From: Lachnospiraceae bacterium
Lineage (GTDB): Bacteria; Bacillota; Clostridia; Lachnospirales; Lachnospiraceae
Direction of reading: 5' to 3'
Length of the DNA: 64,000 nucleotides
Assembly (NCBI GenBank): GCA_014804655.1
Contig: JAAUZK010000010.1
Span: 250,502 to 314,501 of the forward strand
Positions within the stretch are counted from its first letter, which is position 1, and every line of letters starts with the position of its first letter. The position numbers and the translations under genes are program-made. The notes beneath the pieces are model-generated. The model was not told the DNA's origin. It made no database searches and saw nothing but the letters and a program-made list of their open reading frames with translations. Positions 16,719-25,323 of this stretch are shown piece by piece.

Positions 16719-18488
16719 ATGACAGAGGAAATTATGGAGGTCCTGAACGGCCAGGTGTTCGGCGTCTGGTTTCTGATCGGCGCGGCGCTGGTGTTCTGGA
16801 TGCAGGCAGGATTTGCGATGGTGGAGACCGGCTTCACCAGAGCGAAGAACGCGGGAAACATCATTATGAAAAACCTGATGGATTTCTGCATCGGTACGGT
16901 AGTATTTATCCTGATCGGTTTCAGCCTGTTGTTAGGTGAGGACGTGATGGGACTGATCGGCAAGCCGGGGTTTGACATCTTTACAAGTTATGAGGCATTC
17001 GACTGGTCTAACTTCGTATTTAACTTAGTGTTCTGTGCAACTACGGCAACGATCGTGTCCGGGGCCATGGCGGAGAGAACGAAATTCTTAAGCTACTGTG
17101 TTTATTCGGGAGTGATCTCCGCACTGATCTATCCGATCGAGGCACACTGGATCTGGGGTGACGGCTGGCTGTCCCAGATGGGATTTCATGATTTTGCCGG
17201 TTCTTGTGCAATACATATGGTAGGCGGTATCTCGGCACTGATCGGTGCGAAGATTCTCGGTCCCCGTATCGGTAAGTTCACGAAGGATAAGAACGGCAAA
17301 ATTACGAAAGTCAATGCTTTTCCGGGTCACAATATCCCGATCGGTGCGCTGGGCGTGTTTATCCTGTGGCTTGGCTGGTACGGATTTAACGGAGCGGCGG
17401 CTACTACGGTGGAACAGTTAGGATCGATCTTCGTGACAACCACTATCGCGCCGGCGATTGCAACGGTAGTATGCATGGTCTTTACATGGGTAAAATATGG
17501 TAAGCCGGATGTGTCTATGTGTTTGAACGCTTCTCTTGCAGGTCTGGTTGCGATCACGGCCTCCTGCGATGTTACAGATGCTTTCGGAGCCATCGTGATC
17601 GGTGCGGTTGCAGGTCTTCTGGTAGTATTCGGTGTGTGGCTGTTGGATTATAAACTTCGGATAGATGACCCTGTGGGTGCGGTTGCGGTTCACTGTATGA
17701 ACGGGATCTGGGGCACCATCGCGGTCGGGTTGTTTGCTACGAATTCGGCGCCGGAATACTCCCTCGCCGATGCGTCGGGTAATGAGCTGGTAGGTCTGTT
17801 CTATGGCGGCGGATTTGAATTGCTCGGCTTACAGCTTGTCGGTTTCGTGTCCGTTGCGGCATGGACGGCGGTTACGATTACGATTGTATTTCTGGTAATC
17901 AAGGCAGTCATTGGTCTGCGTGCTTCTGAGGAGGAAGAGATTATAGGACTGGATGCCACGGAGCATGGTCTGGTGTCTGCTTATTCGGGATTCAGTATTA
18001 TGGATATATCTAATACGATGGCAATGGAGATCAACGAGAATACAAGCCTCGGAACGGAAGATTACAGTGAAGCGTCCGATGTACAGAAGGATGCGGCGGT
18101 GAAAGTTGCTCAAGTGCCGATGGCATCTTCGACAGGTATGTATAAAGTAGCGATCATTGCGAAGCTGTCCAGATATGATCAGTTAAGAAAGGCAATGAAC
18201 GATCTGGGTGTGACCGGCATGACGGTGACACAGGTTATGGGCTGCGGTATCCAGAAAGGTGCCGGCGACATGTATCGTGGGGTTGAGATGGATGCGACTC
18301 TGCTTCCGAAGGTCAAAGTAGAAGTCGTAGTCAGCAAGATCCCGGTAGAGGATGTTGTGGAAGCGGCCAAGAAAGCGCTATACACAGGCCATATCGGAGA
18401 CGGTAAGATATTTGTCTACAATGTTGACAGAGTCGTTAAGGTTCGTACCGGTGAGGAAGACTTCGCGGCATTGCAGGATGTGGAATAG
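16719..18488 (+). CDS. amt: Ammonium transporter fused to a C-terminal PII signalling domain
   Basis: 589 residues. Residues 1-425 are an Amt/Rh ammonium channel with about eleven helices (FWMQAGFAMVETGFTRAKN, WGDGWL, GFHDFAGSCAIHMVGG, FNGAAA, VAVHCMNGIWGTIAVGL). After a linker, residues 474-589 form a complete PII (GlnB/GlnK) domain: GVTGMTVTQVMGCGIQKG, a T-loop with MYRGVEM, LPKVKVEVVV, the nucleotide motif GHIGDGKIFV and the closing VRTGEED. The T-loop Tyr that is uridylylated in E. coli GlnB (Tyr51) is Met here, so control is probably by ATP/ADP and 2-oxoglutarate binding alone. PII proteins normally plug Amt channels, and the fusion makes this intramolecular. The start at 16719 has GGAGG 10 nt upstream; 16692 is an alternative. 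Confidence 0.93.
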   Translation: MTEEIMEVLNGQVFGVWFLIGAALVFWMQAGFAMVETGFTRAKNAGNIIMKNLMDFCIGTVVFILIGFSLLLGEDVMGLIGKPGFDIFTSYEAFDWSNFVFNLVFCATTATIVSGAMAERTKFLSYCVYSGVISALIYPIEAHWIWGDGWLSQMGFHDFAGSCAIHMVGGISALIGAKILGPRIGKFTKDKNGKITKVNAFPGHNIPIGALGVFILWLGWYGFNGAAATTVEQLGSIFVTTTIAPAIATVVCMVFTWVKYGKPDVSMCLNASLAGLVAITASCDVTDAFGAIVIGAVAGLLVVFGVWLLDYKLRIDDPVGAVAVHCMNGIWGTIAVGLFATNSAPEYSLADASGNELVGLFYGGGFELLGLQLVGFVSVAAWTAVTITIVFLVIKAVIGLRASEEEEIIGLDATEHGLVSAYSGFSIMDISNTMAMEINENTSLGTEDYSEASDVQKDAAVKVAQVPMASSTGMYKVAIIAKLSRYDQLRKAMNDLGVTGMTVTQVMGCGIQKGAGDMYRGVEMDATLLPKVKVEVVVSKIPVEDVVEAAKKALYTGHIGDGKIFVYNVDRVVKVRTGEEDFAALQDVE

Positions 18489-18564
18489 ATTGAATCAATA
18501 TGATTGCAGTTGTTAATTTGTATTATAGTTTAGCGTATACCTATATCCCTTAGTTTGTATATAT

Positions 18565-18605
18565 AAAACGGGCTCCCGGTGCTTCCACCACCGGGGGTTC
18601 GTTTT
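18565..18605. terminator. Terminator between convergent amt and the Rpn gene
   Basis: A strong stem with core CCCGGTG-cttcca-CACCGGG, flanked by AAAAC on the left and GTTTTA on the right, so it could work in both directions for the convergent genes. Confidence 0.75.
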
Positions 18606-18641
18606 ATGGGTGCGCATGGTAGCGCATATGTTTAGCGGGAT

Positions 18642-19526
18642 TTACATTTTTTCTATGAATTCTTCGATAGATTCCGATTTGGCGGCGAGTTTCAGCCAGC
18701 GCCGCAGAGTGTCTAAGTCTGTCTCGCTGTCGATTTGTTTTGAGATATTTTCCGGAATCGTGCTTAAGTCGGAAAGAAAATCTTTTATTGATTCAGCACA
18801 TTCTTCGGTTTTACCTTCATTTCTCATCATCCAATCTCTTTCATACGATTTCATATAAGAAATAGACACCTCCTTGTCATATTTGACTTTGTCTACCATG
18901 CTCTGGACTTCCCTTAAGGGTTCGTTTACCGCATTGTTCCACGTTGTGCTTTCGAGATATTGCAACAGCTCTTTCAATTCCTGTGAGATAGCACCGATCT
19001 TTCCCTTGGTGTATAGGAAGAGGTTCAGTGCACCGTCTTCATATTCCATCTCCGGCTCCTCTATACACTTATTCCTGACGGTGTACATTATCCTGCCATA
19101 GCCGAACGGATCGTAGGGAAGCAGCATAATGATAATGACATTTTTCAGCCGGTTATAATCCGAACCTGACTGCAGGCTTCTCGCATCAATGACGGAGCGA
19201 TAGAAACGTACCCTTCGCGGAAGCACTTCTTTTGAAATCTTATCGTCGTTCTGGTTCGGTTCGATGTCATAGATATTGCTTAATTGTACATCTCCTTGTA
19301 CCACACCGTCCTCTTCCTCGATATACACGTCGAGTCTCGCACCGTGTCGATTCGTATCCTGTCCGTAGTAATTCATTTGCGGGACGACCTTTAAGATTTT
19401 CACATCTCTGTTCAGTATGGTCTTGATTAGGATTCGGGCAAAGCGTTCTCCATAGACGGGGTGTGAAATCAGAGTTCCAAATAGGAAATCGTCCAATAAG
19501 TTCAGTTCTTCAAGTTTCTTTTTCAT
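18642..19526 (-). CDS. Rpn family (PD-(D/E)XK) recombination-promoting nuclease / putative transposase
   Basis: 294 residues. The opening LNLLDDFLFGTLISHP is the family start. The nuclease core is ARLDVYIEEEDGVVQGDVQL (Asp ... D-x-Q) followed by RVRFYRSVIDARSLQSGSDY. Relatives of the PDDEXK_2/RpnA group stimulate RecA-independent recombination and cut DNA. The start at 19526 is chosen because GGAGAAG sits about 9 nt upstream. A more upstream start at 19712 would precede the predicted transcription start. The gene stands alone and converges on amt. Confidence 0.85.
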   Translation of the reverse strand: MKKKLEELNLLDDFLFGTLISHPVYGERFARILIKTILNRDVKILKVVPQMNYYGQDTNRHGARLDVYIEEEDGVVQGDVQLSNIYDIEPNQNDDKISKEVLPRRVRFYRSVIDARSLQSGSDYNRLKNVIIIMLLPYDPFGYGRIMYTVRNKCIEEPEMEYEDGALNLFLYTKGKIGAISQELKELLQYLESTTWNNAVNEPLREVQSMVDKVKYDKEVSISYMKSYERDWMMRNEGKTEECAESIKDFLSDLSTIPENISKQIDSETDLDTLRRWLKLAAKSESIEEFIEKM

Positions 19527-19680
19527 ATGTTCTTCTCCTTCTGGCGGTATGCCGGGAGAAGACAATGAAGATAACACATCTGTTCTGACAACATCCGCCA
19601 TATTTAATTGTTCATATGGGGATTGTCTAAGCGAAATCTGACTGATTTCTTGTAAGATGATATCCCAGATATGTAGGTAA

Positions 19681-19709
19681 ATTGTAGCAGAGAAAAAAGA
19701 TAATGTCAA
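19681..19709 (-). promoter_or_regulatory. Promoter for the Rpn nuclease gene
   Basis: On the minus strand: TTGACA, a 17-bp spacer, then TACAAT, followed by a leader of about 148 nt to the ATG at 19526. Confidence 0.65.
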
Positions 19710-19848
19710 CAAAATATTCTGGTATTTTATTAAATAATATTATCAATAAACCGTATACAAGAAAGGCGGTAAGCAGGACTGCAAACGCTACCGAGCGTGG
19801 ACGGTAGCATTATACTGAATTAATATTTTGCTAAAATCCCGCAATCGA

Positions 19849-19878
19849 TTGATACGTATTGCCATATTATGGTATGAT
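19849..19878 (+). promoter_or_regulatory. Candidate pyk promoter
   Basis: TTGATA, an 18-bp spacer, then TATGAT. It would give a leader of about 185 nt before pyk. Confidence 0.45.
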
Positions 19879-20071
19879 TGAGACATTAACATCGGCAGGA
19901 GCGGGCGAGACTGTGTGCAATATGTTATATGGAACCGAAATGCGGGAAGAAAACATCGGTTTAAGATATTACATTTCAGTATAAAATAGAAATATAACGG
20001 TTATATGCCGCGTCAGCCCGATGCGGGGATGTTGACTTGATGAAAAACATCACAAGGAGGAACAGATCATC

Positions 20072-21490
20072 ATGAGAAAAACAAAGATCGTATGTACACT
20101 CGGCCCGGCAACAGACAATGAGGATGTACTCAGACAGATGATGATAGAGGGGATGAACGTTGCCAGATGCAACTTCTCCCACGGAACTTATGAAGACCAT
20201 AAGAAGAGGATGGACGTGGTCAAAAAGCTTCGCAAGGAAGTGGGCAAGCCGGTGGCGATCCTGTTGGATACGAAAGGTCCGGAAGTGCGGGTTAAGGATT
20301 TTAAAGAAGGTAAAGTGACACTGGAAGAAGGGCAACTGTTTACGCTGACCGCCGATGAAGTGGAGGGGACGAAGGATATCGTGAGCGTGACCTACAACCG
20401 CCTCTATGAGGATCTGGAAGAGGGAATGCGGGTACTGATCGACGACGGCCTGATCGAGATGACGGTGGAAAAGGTTGATAAGAATAATATCGTCTGCCGT
20501 GTCATTAACGGTGGTGTAGTATCGAACCACAAGGGGGTCAACGTACCGGACGTGGATCTTTCCATGCCGTATATCAGCGATAAAGACAGAGAAGATATTC
20601 TCTTTGGCATAGAGCAGGATGTGGATTTTATTGCGGCATCTTTTGTACAAAAGAAGGAAGACATTCTGCAGCTTCGCAAGCTGCTTGAGAAGAACGGCGG
20701 TGAGGATATCAGGATCATCGCCAAGATAGAGAATGCGCAGGGCGTTGCCAACGTCGATGATATCATAGAGGTGTCTGACGGCATTATGGTGGCAAGAGGT
20801 GACATGGGCGTTGAGATTCCATACGAGGAAGTGCCCGTGATCCAGAAAAAGATCATTAGTAAAGTTTACCGCAGCGGCAAGCAGGTGATCACCGCCACGC
20901 AGATGTTAGAATCTATGATTAAAAATCCGCGTCCTACCAGAGCGGAGACGACTGATATAGCCAATGCGGTATACGACGGCACCAGTGCCATCATGCTCTC
21001 CGGCGAGACGGCGGCGGGCGCATATCCCGTGGAGGCGGTGAGAACCATGGTGCGTATCGCGGAGCGCACTGAGCAGGATGTGGATTACCGGAAGCGTTTC
21101 TTCCAGAATGAACGGGAGGCTAATCCGGACGTTACAGATGCTATTTGCCACGCTACATGTACTACCGCGCTTGATCTGAACGCCAAGGCAATTGTGACGG
21201 TGACCAAATCAGGCACGTCGGCGCGGATGATTTCAAGATATCGTCCGACCAGTGATATCATAAGCTGCGCCACCACAGAGAAGGTGTGCCGGCAGTTGTC
21301 ATTAACATGGGGTGTGACACCGATATTGATTAAAGAAGAAAAGGAAGTTTTCAACCTTTTTGACAGGGCGATCCACGCTGCTGAGAAGATGAAACTGTTG
21401 GAAAAAGGAGATCTGACGGTCATCACATCAGGAGTGCCCATCGGATTCTCCGGTACAACTAATATGATGAAAGTGCAGATCGTATCATAA
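20072..21490 (+). CDS. pyk: Pyruvate kinase
   Basis: 472 residues, starting MRKTKIVCTLGPAT behind an AAGGAGG site. Converts phosphoenolpyruvate and ADP to pyruvate and ATP in the last step of glycolysis, in the cytoplasm. Visible motifs are NVARCNFSHG, LLDTKGPEVR, IIAKIENAQG (the catalytic Lys region), VARGDMGVEIP and TATQMLESM. The C-terminal allosteric domain is present (VTVTKSGTSARMISRYRP), but the extra PEP-utiliser-like domain found at the end of many Firmicutes enzymes is absent. Its stop overlaps the stop region of the convergent AEC gene by 6 bp, leaving no room for a terminator between them. Confidence 0.97.
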   Translation: MRKTKIVCTLGPATDNEDVLRQMMIEGMNVARCNFSHGTYEDHKKRMDVVKKLRKEVGKPVAILLDTKGPEVRVKDFKEGKVTLEEGQLFTLTADEVEGTKDIVSVTYNRLYEDLEEGMRVLIDDGLIEMTVEKVDKNNIVCRVINGGVVSNHKGVNVPDVDLSMPYISDKDREDILFGIEQDVDFIAASFVQKKEDILQLRKLLEKNGGEDIRIIAKIENAQGVANVDDIIEVSDGIMVARGDMGVEIPYEEVPVIQKKIISKVYRSGKQVITATQMLESMIKNPRPTRAETTDIANAVYDGTSAIMLSGETAAGAYPVEAVRTMVRIAERTEQDVDYRKRFFQNEREANPDVTDAICHATCTTALDLNAKAIVTVTKSGTSARMISRYRPTSDIISCATTEKVCRQLSLTWGVTPILIKEEKEVFNLFDRAIHAAEKMKLLEKGDLTVITSGVPIGFSGTTNMMKVQIVS

Positions 21491-22492
21491 AAACAAACTC
21501 ACTACCGGAATCGTCCCCAGACTTAAGATTGTGGTCAGGATGATACCCTGCGAGATCGTATCCGTCTCCACATGAAGCTGCTTGGATAGCATCAGCGGCA
21601 TGTTGGCGGCGGGCACGGCGAGCATGAGCGCCATGGTATTTAAGATCAGAGGATTATAAATAAGTGGCCGGAACAGAATAATACACCCAATGGGCACTAA
21701 TATCTGACGCAGCAGTGTAAAACCATACAGCCTCGGATGGGAAAAGATATCTTTAGGAGCCATCTGCGCGACAGAGACACCCAGAACCAGCATAGACAGC
21801 AGCGTAGTAGCCTGTCCCATATAGGTCAGGGTAGAGGATACGATGACCGGTACATGGAAATTACCCAGATAGAAAATGATAGTGGCTGCGGCGGAGATGG
21901 TTCCTGCATTAATCAGTTTCTTCCATCGGGGAGATGCGCTATGTGCGGCGGCTGAATCCTGAGGCAAATTGCTTTTCTGAGACGGATCAGGTGGCAGTGT
22001 ACCTTTCGGTGCAGAAATCTGCCTCTGCCTTTCTTCTGCTCTCTGCAACAGCGAAATTCCGAAAGTGTAGATCAGAATATTAAAAATCAGATTATAGATC
22101 GACACGAAGATCAAGGACTGTGTTCCCAGCACGGCGGAGGCAAGCGGAATACCGATGAATCCCACGTTGCCAAAGATCGTGAGCATCTGATAAGCATAGT
22201 GATACATGCTTGGCACACGCAGGATGCGCGGAATCAGAAAACTTACAACGATCAATACAGCATACACGATCAGATAGATCCCTAACGCGGTTCCGAGTTC
22301 TTTGAGAGATACCTTAGGACCATCCTGAAAAGCGGAGCAGATCAGCAGTGCCGGATTCGTCACATTGACAATAATGCCGGATATTTGCTTGGCAGTCATT
22401 TCTGACAGCATTTCTTTCTTATATAATAGTATGCCGATACCGATTAATATAAAGATCATAACCATCTGCTGTAATACGACTGTGATACTCAT
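21485..22492 (-). CDS. AEC family transporter (auxin-efflux-carrier-like)
   Basis: 335 residues and about ten membrane helices in two halves, joined by a hydrophilic loop rich in Gln/Ser/Pro (about 160-190). The N-terminal half has the family stretch IGILLYKKEMLSEMTAKQIS followed by NVTNPALLICSA; the C-terminal half has LGVSVAQMAPKD and MLAVPAANMPLML. AEC permeases move small organic acids such as malate or lactate, and the substrate here is undetermined. The ATG at 22492 has AGGAAGG about 8 nt upstream; the in-frame ATG at 22510 does not. It converges on pyk, which may fit a role in organic-acid export, but that is inference. Confidence 0.88.
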   Translation of the reverse strand: MSITVVLQQMVMIFILIGIGILLYKKEMLSEMTAKQISGIIVNVTNPALLICSAFQDGPKVSLKELGTALGIYLIVYAVLIVVSFLIPRILRVPSMYHYAYQMLTIFGNVGFIGIPLASAVLGTQSLIFVSIYNLIFNILIYTFGISLLQRAEERQRQISAPKGTLPPDPSQKSNLPQDSAAAHSASPRWKKLINAGTISAAATIIFYLGNFHVPVIVSSTLTYMGQATTLLSMLVLGVSVAQMAPKDIFSHPRLYGFTLLRQILVPIGCIILFRPLIYNPLILNTMALMLAVPAANMPLMLSKQLHVETDTISQGIILTTILSLGTIPVVSLFL

Positions 22493-22662
22493 AACATATC
22501 CCTTCCTCATTGATTCCCATATCAGAAAATGTATCGGCAGCAGGAGTTCGTCTGAACGCCGATAGTGGATATTGTACCACGATTCCTCTTATATTAAAAA
22601 TATTTTTTGTCTGAATTAAAATTTATGTTTTTGACATATTTCTTTTCTTATATGGAAGATGT

Positions 22663-22671
22663 TGGTATAAT
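22663..22671 (+). promoter_or_regulatory. Extended -10 promoter for the alpha-galactosidase leader
   Basis: TG-N-TATAAT at 22663-22671 with no good -35. Transcription would start near 22678, at the left arm of the first leader hairpin, giving a leader of about 358 nt before the coding region. Confidence 0.5.
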
Positions 22672-22672
22672 A

Positions 22673-22732
22673 AAGCATGAAGTTATACTAGGACACCAAA
22701 ATACGGTGTCCAAGTATAACTAAGTCATGCTT
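22673..22732 (+). repeat. 60-nt near-perfect stem-loop in the alpha-galactosidase leader
   Basis: Nested arms AAGCATGA/TCATGCTT, AGTTATACT/AGTATAACT and GGACACC/GGTGTCC enclose a 7-nt loop. It lies at the start of the predicted transcript and could be an RNA structure or a protein-binding cruciform. Confidence 0.75.
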
Positions 22733-22811
22733 AGGAGAATGCAAAAAAGCGTGCATTCTCCGTATAACTACTAAGTCATGTCCGGGAGAATGCGAAAAGC
22801 GTGCATTCTCC
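22714..22811 (+). repeat. Two tandem hairpin units in the alpha-galactosidase leader
   Basis: A unit beginning GTATAACTA and ending in the hairpin GGAGAATGC...GCATTCTCC occurs twice, as 48 bp (22714-22761) and 50 bp (22762-22811). Both loops contain AAAAGCGT. The stem changes little between copies. Neither hairpin has a T-tract, so they are not simple terminators. Confidence 0.75.
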
Positions 22812-22864
22812 GTAGAAAAAAGTATACATGCGCATGTGGTTGTTTATGGATAGAGCAAAATGTA

Positions 22865-23001
22865 GCTTGGAGGGAAGACAACATCTTAAGGAGCCCCTTA
22901 GAACACGCCAGCGCTTAACGAGGTATTTCACGAGTTTAGCGCCTGCTGCGTGTTCTACGGAGCGGAAGCGCGGCGACGAAGATGTTGTCTTTCATCCAAG
23001 C
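22865..23001 (+). repeat. 137-bp compound inverted repeat ahead of the alpha-galactosidase gene
   Basis: Outer arms at 22865-22887 and 22979-23001 pair at 21 of 23 positions and enclose an inner stem (AGAACACGC...GCGTGTTCT with AGCGC/GCGCT) and a linker ending GCGACGAAG. It ends about 20 nt before the ribosome site. An element with the same layout lies ahead of the glutamine synthetase gene at 58012-58131. Confidence 0.75.
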
Positions 23002-23035
23002 GGTCGGTTTAGAATATAAAAAAGGAGCGGGCGGT

Positions 23036-25246
23036 ATGAACATCACCTACAATGAACAAAACAGAGTTTTCAAATTAGACACGGTGAACACGAGTTATTG
23101 TATCGGAATTGTGGACGAGGATAATTTTGTCGGACACATTTATTATGGAAGAAAGTTGACAGAGGATAATCTGACATACCTTATGCGCATCTCCGAGCCG
23201 CCTTTTGTTCCGTCTCAGAACAATCGGGACAGAACATCCTTCCTGGATACATTTCCCATGGAATATACGGGCAGCGGATTGGGAGATTACAGAGAGGGGA
23301 CGCTGGTGGTCAGGACGGCGGGCGGGCATAATGGCGTGTCGTTATCCTATGTGTCGCACAGAATATATGATGGTAAAGATGAGTTGCAGGACTTGCCGGC
23401 AACCTTCGGTGAAGCATCGGATTGTAAGACGTTGGAGCTGACCTGCGAGGATAAGCTGCTGCAGTTACAGGTTATTCTTTCTTACAGCATCTTTGCAGAC
23501 AGCGATGCCGTGGCGCGGAGCGTGAAGATCGTCAATCAGGCCAAGGAGCCGATCTATTTGACGAAGGTTCTGTCCGCATGCATTGACATGGATAATGAAG
23601 ATTACGAGATGATCACATTACATGGTTCGTGGGCGAGAGAGCGCATTATCCAGACGAGGCCGATTATGAAGGGTAAACAGAGCGTATCGTCGGTGCGCGG
23701 GGAGTCCAGCCATCAGGAGCATCCTTTTATGGCATGGAAAAAGAAAACCACGACAGAGGAAAGCGGTGATATCTATGCCATGAACTTTGTCTATTCTGGT
23801 AACTTTCTGGCACAGATCGAGGCGGATCAGTTCGGCAGTATCCGCGCCATGATGGGAATCCATCCGCAGGATTTTAGTTGGAAGCTGGAGGCGGGAGAGA
23901 GTTTTCAGGCACCGGAAGTAGTCTGCGTTTACTCTGCGCAGGGCATAGGCGGCATGACGAGAACCTTCCATGATCTGTACCGCAATCATCTGATCCGCGG
24001 CGAGTATAAAGATAAGAAACGGCCGATTCTGATCAACAACTGGGAAGCAACCTACTTTGATTTTAATACGGAAAAATTATTGGATATTGCCCGACAGGCA
24101 TCAAAACTCGGCATCGAGATGTTAGTGATGGACGATGGATGGTTCGGACACAGGAATGACGATAATTCGAGTCTGGGCGATTGGCAGGTTAACGAGGATA
24201 AGCTGAAAGGCGGACTGAAATATCTGGTGGACGAAGTCAATAAATTAGGCATGAAATTCGGCATCTGGCTGGAGCCGGAGATGATTTCACCGGATTCAGA
24301 GCTGTACCGCGCGCATCCCGATTGGGCGATTGCGATTCCGGGCAGAACAGGCAGCCTTGCACGCAATCAGTATGTGCTTGATCTGACGAGAAAGGAAGTC
24401 AGGGATTATGTCTATGAGATGATTGCGGCGGTTCTTCGGAGCGCCAATATCGAATATGTGAAATGGGATATGAACAGGCAGTTGAGCGATCTGGGCAGTT
24501 ACGGGCTTCCGGCTGACAGACAGGGGGAACTGCTCCACAGACAGGTGCTCGCCGTCTATGAGCTGCAAGACAGGATGACAACGGAATTTCCTCATTTGCT
24601 CTTGGAGAACTGTTCCGGCGGCGGCGCCAGATTCGATGCGGGTATGCTGTATTACAGTCCGCAGATATGGTGCTCGGATGATACTGACGCGATAGAGCGG
24701 CTGTCCATTCAGGCGGGCACGTCCCTGATCTATCCGTTGTCCACGATGGGGGCACATGTGTCCGATTGTCCGAATCATACGGTCGGCAGAGTAACCCCTT
24801 TTGAGACGAGGGGTTACGTGGCATTAGCGGGAACATTCGGCTATGAGCTGGATGTGACGAAGATTCCGGAACAGGATCGCAATATGATCCCGCAGCAGGT
24901 TGCCATGTATCACAAGTATAATGATCTGGTGCGCATGGGTGATTATTATCGAATCGCGCACTATGCGGACAATCATTATTACGACTGTTATGAGGTTGTG
25001 GCTAAGGATAAGAGTGAGGCGCTTCTCACATACATTCAGGTGCTCGGCAGACCGAACTTCCACAGCAGGCGCATCCACATTCCGGGGCTTGATCCGGAAG
25101 CGGTTTATGTGATTGAAAATGCACAGGACTGGCCGGAGCTTAAGCAGACACAGTACAAGGGTGACACCCTGCACCATGCCGGCATCAACATACCGCCGAT
25201 CAGCGGCGACTTTAAGGGCAGGCTGATGCATTTGATCAGGAAATAG
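23036..25246 (+). CDS. Alpha-galactosidase, glycoside hydrolase family 36
   Basis: 736 residues, the usual GH36 length. Hydrolyses terminal alpha-1,6-galactosides such as melibiose and raffinose. The N-terminal beta-supersandwich is followed by the (beta/alpha)8 catalytic domain from about residue 330 (NNWEATYFDF, MLVMDDGWFG). The nucleophile is Asp478 in EYVKWDMNRQ and the acid/base is Asp548 in WCSDDTDAIERL, the same numbering I recall for the Geobacillus enzyme AgaA. ENCSGGGARFD is also conserved. There is no signal peptide, so it is cytoplasmic and acts on imported sugars. The ATG at 23036 has AAAGGAGCGGG upstream. No sugar transporter or regulator is adjacent; the long hairpin leader may carry the regulation. 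Confidence 0.95.
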   Translation: MNITYNEQNRVFKLDTVNTSYCIGIVDEDNFVGHIYYGRKLTEDNLTYLMRISEPPFVPSQNNRDRTSFLDTFPMEYTGSGLGDYREGTLVVRTAGGHNGVSLSYVSHRIYDGKDELQDLPATFGEASDCKTLELTCEDKLLQLQVILSYSIFADSDAVARSVKIVNQAKEPIYLTKVLSACIDMDNEDYEMITLHGSWARERIIQTRPIMKGKQSVSSVRGESSHQEHPFMAWKKKTTTEESGDIYAMNFVYSGNFLAQIEADQFGSIRAMMGIHPQDFSWKLEAGESFQAPEVVCVYSAQGIGGMTRTFHDLYRNHLIRGEYKDKKRPILINNWEATYFDFNTEKLLDIARQASKLGIEMLVMDDGWFGHRNDDNSSLGDWQVNEDKLKGGLKYLVDEVNKLGMKFGIWLEPEMISPDSELYRAHPDWAIAIPGRTGSLARNQYVLDLTRKEVRDYVYEMIAAVLRSANIEYVKWDMNRQLSDLGSYGLPADRQGELLHRQVLAVYELQDRMTTEFPHLLLENCSGGGARFDAGMLYYSPQIWCSDDTDAIERLSIQAGTSLIYPLSTMGAHVSDCPNHTVGRVTPFETRGYVALAGTFGYELDVTKIPEQDRNMIPQQVAMYHKYNDLVRMGDYYRIAHYADNHYYDCYEVVAKDKSEALLTYIQVLGRPNFHSRRIHIPGLDPEAVYVIENAQDWPELKQTQYKGDTLHHAGINIPPISGDFKGRLMHLIRK

Positions 25247-25323
25247 TATAGATACAGGACAATATGATATTCAGGACATAATATCATGCAAGGAAGAATA
25301 GAATAAAAGGCAGGTTAGAGAAT

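Larger units (their letters stand above)
19527..20071. other. Intergenic region with divergent promoters for the Rpn gene and pyk
   Basis: A 545-bp gap. It holds a minus-strand promoter at 19681-19709, a small hairpin GCTACCG...CGGTAGC at 19787-19808 without a T-tract, and a plus-strand promoter at 19849-19878. In the 150 nt before the Rpn start the minus strand stays open but has no ribosome site for earlier starts. Nothing else recognisable was seen. Confidence 0.6.
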
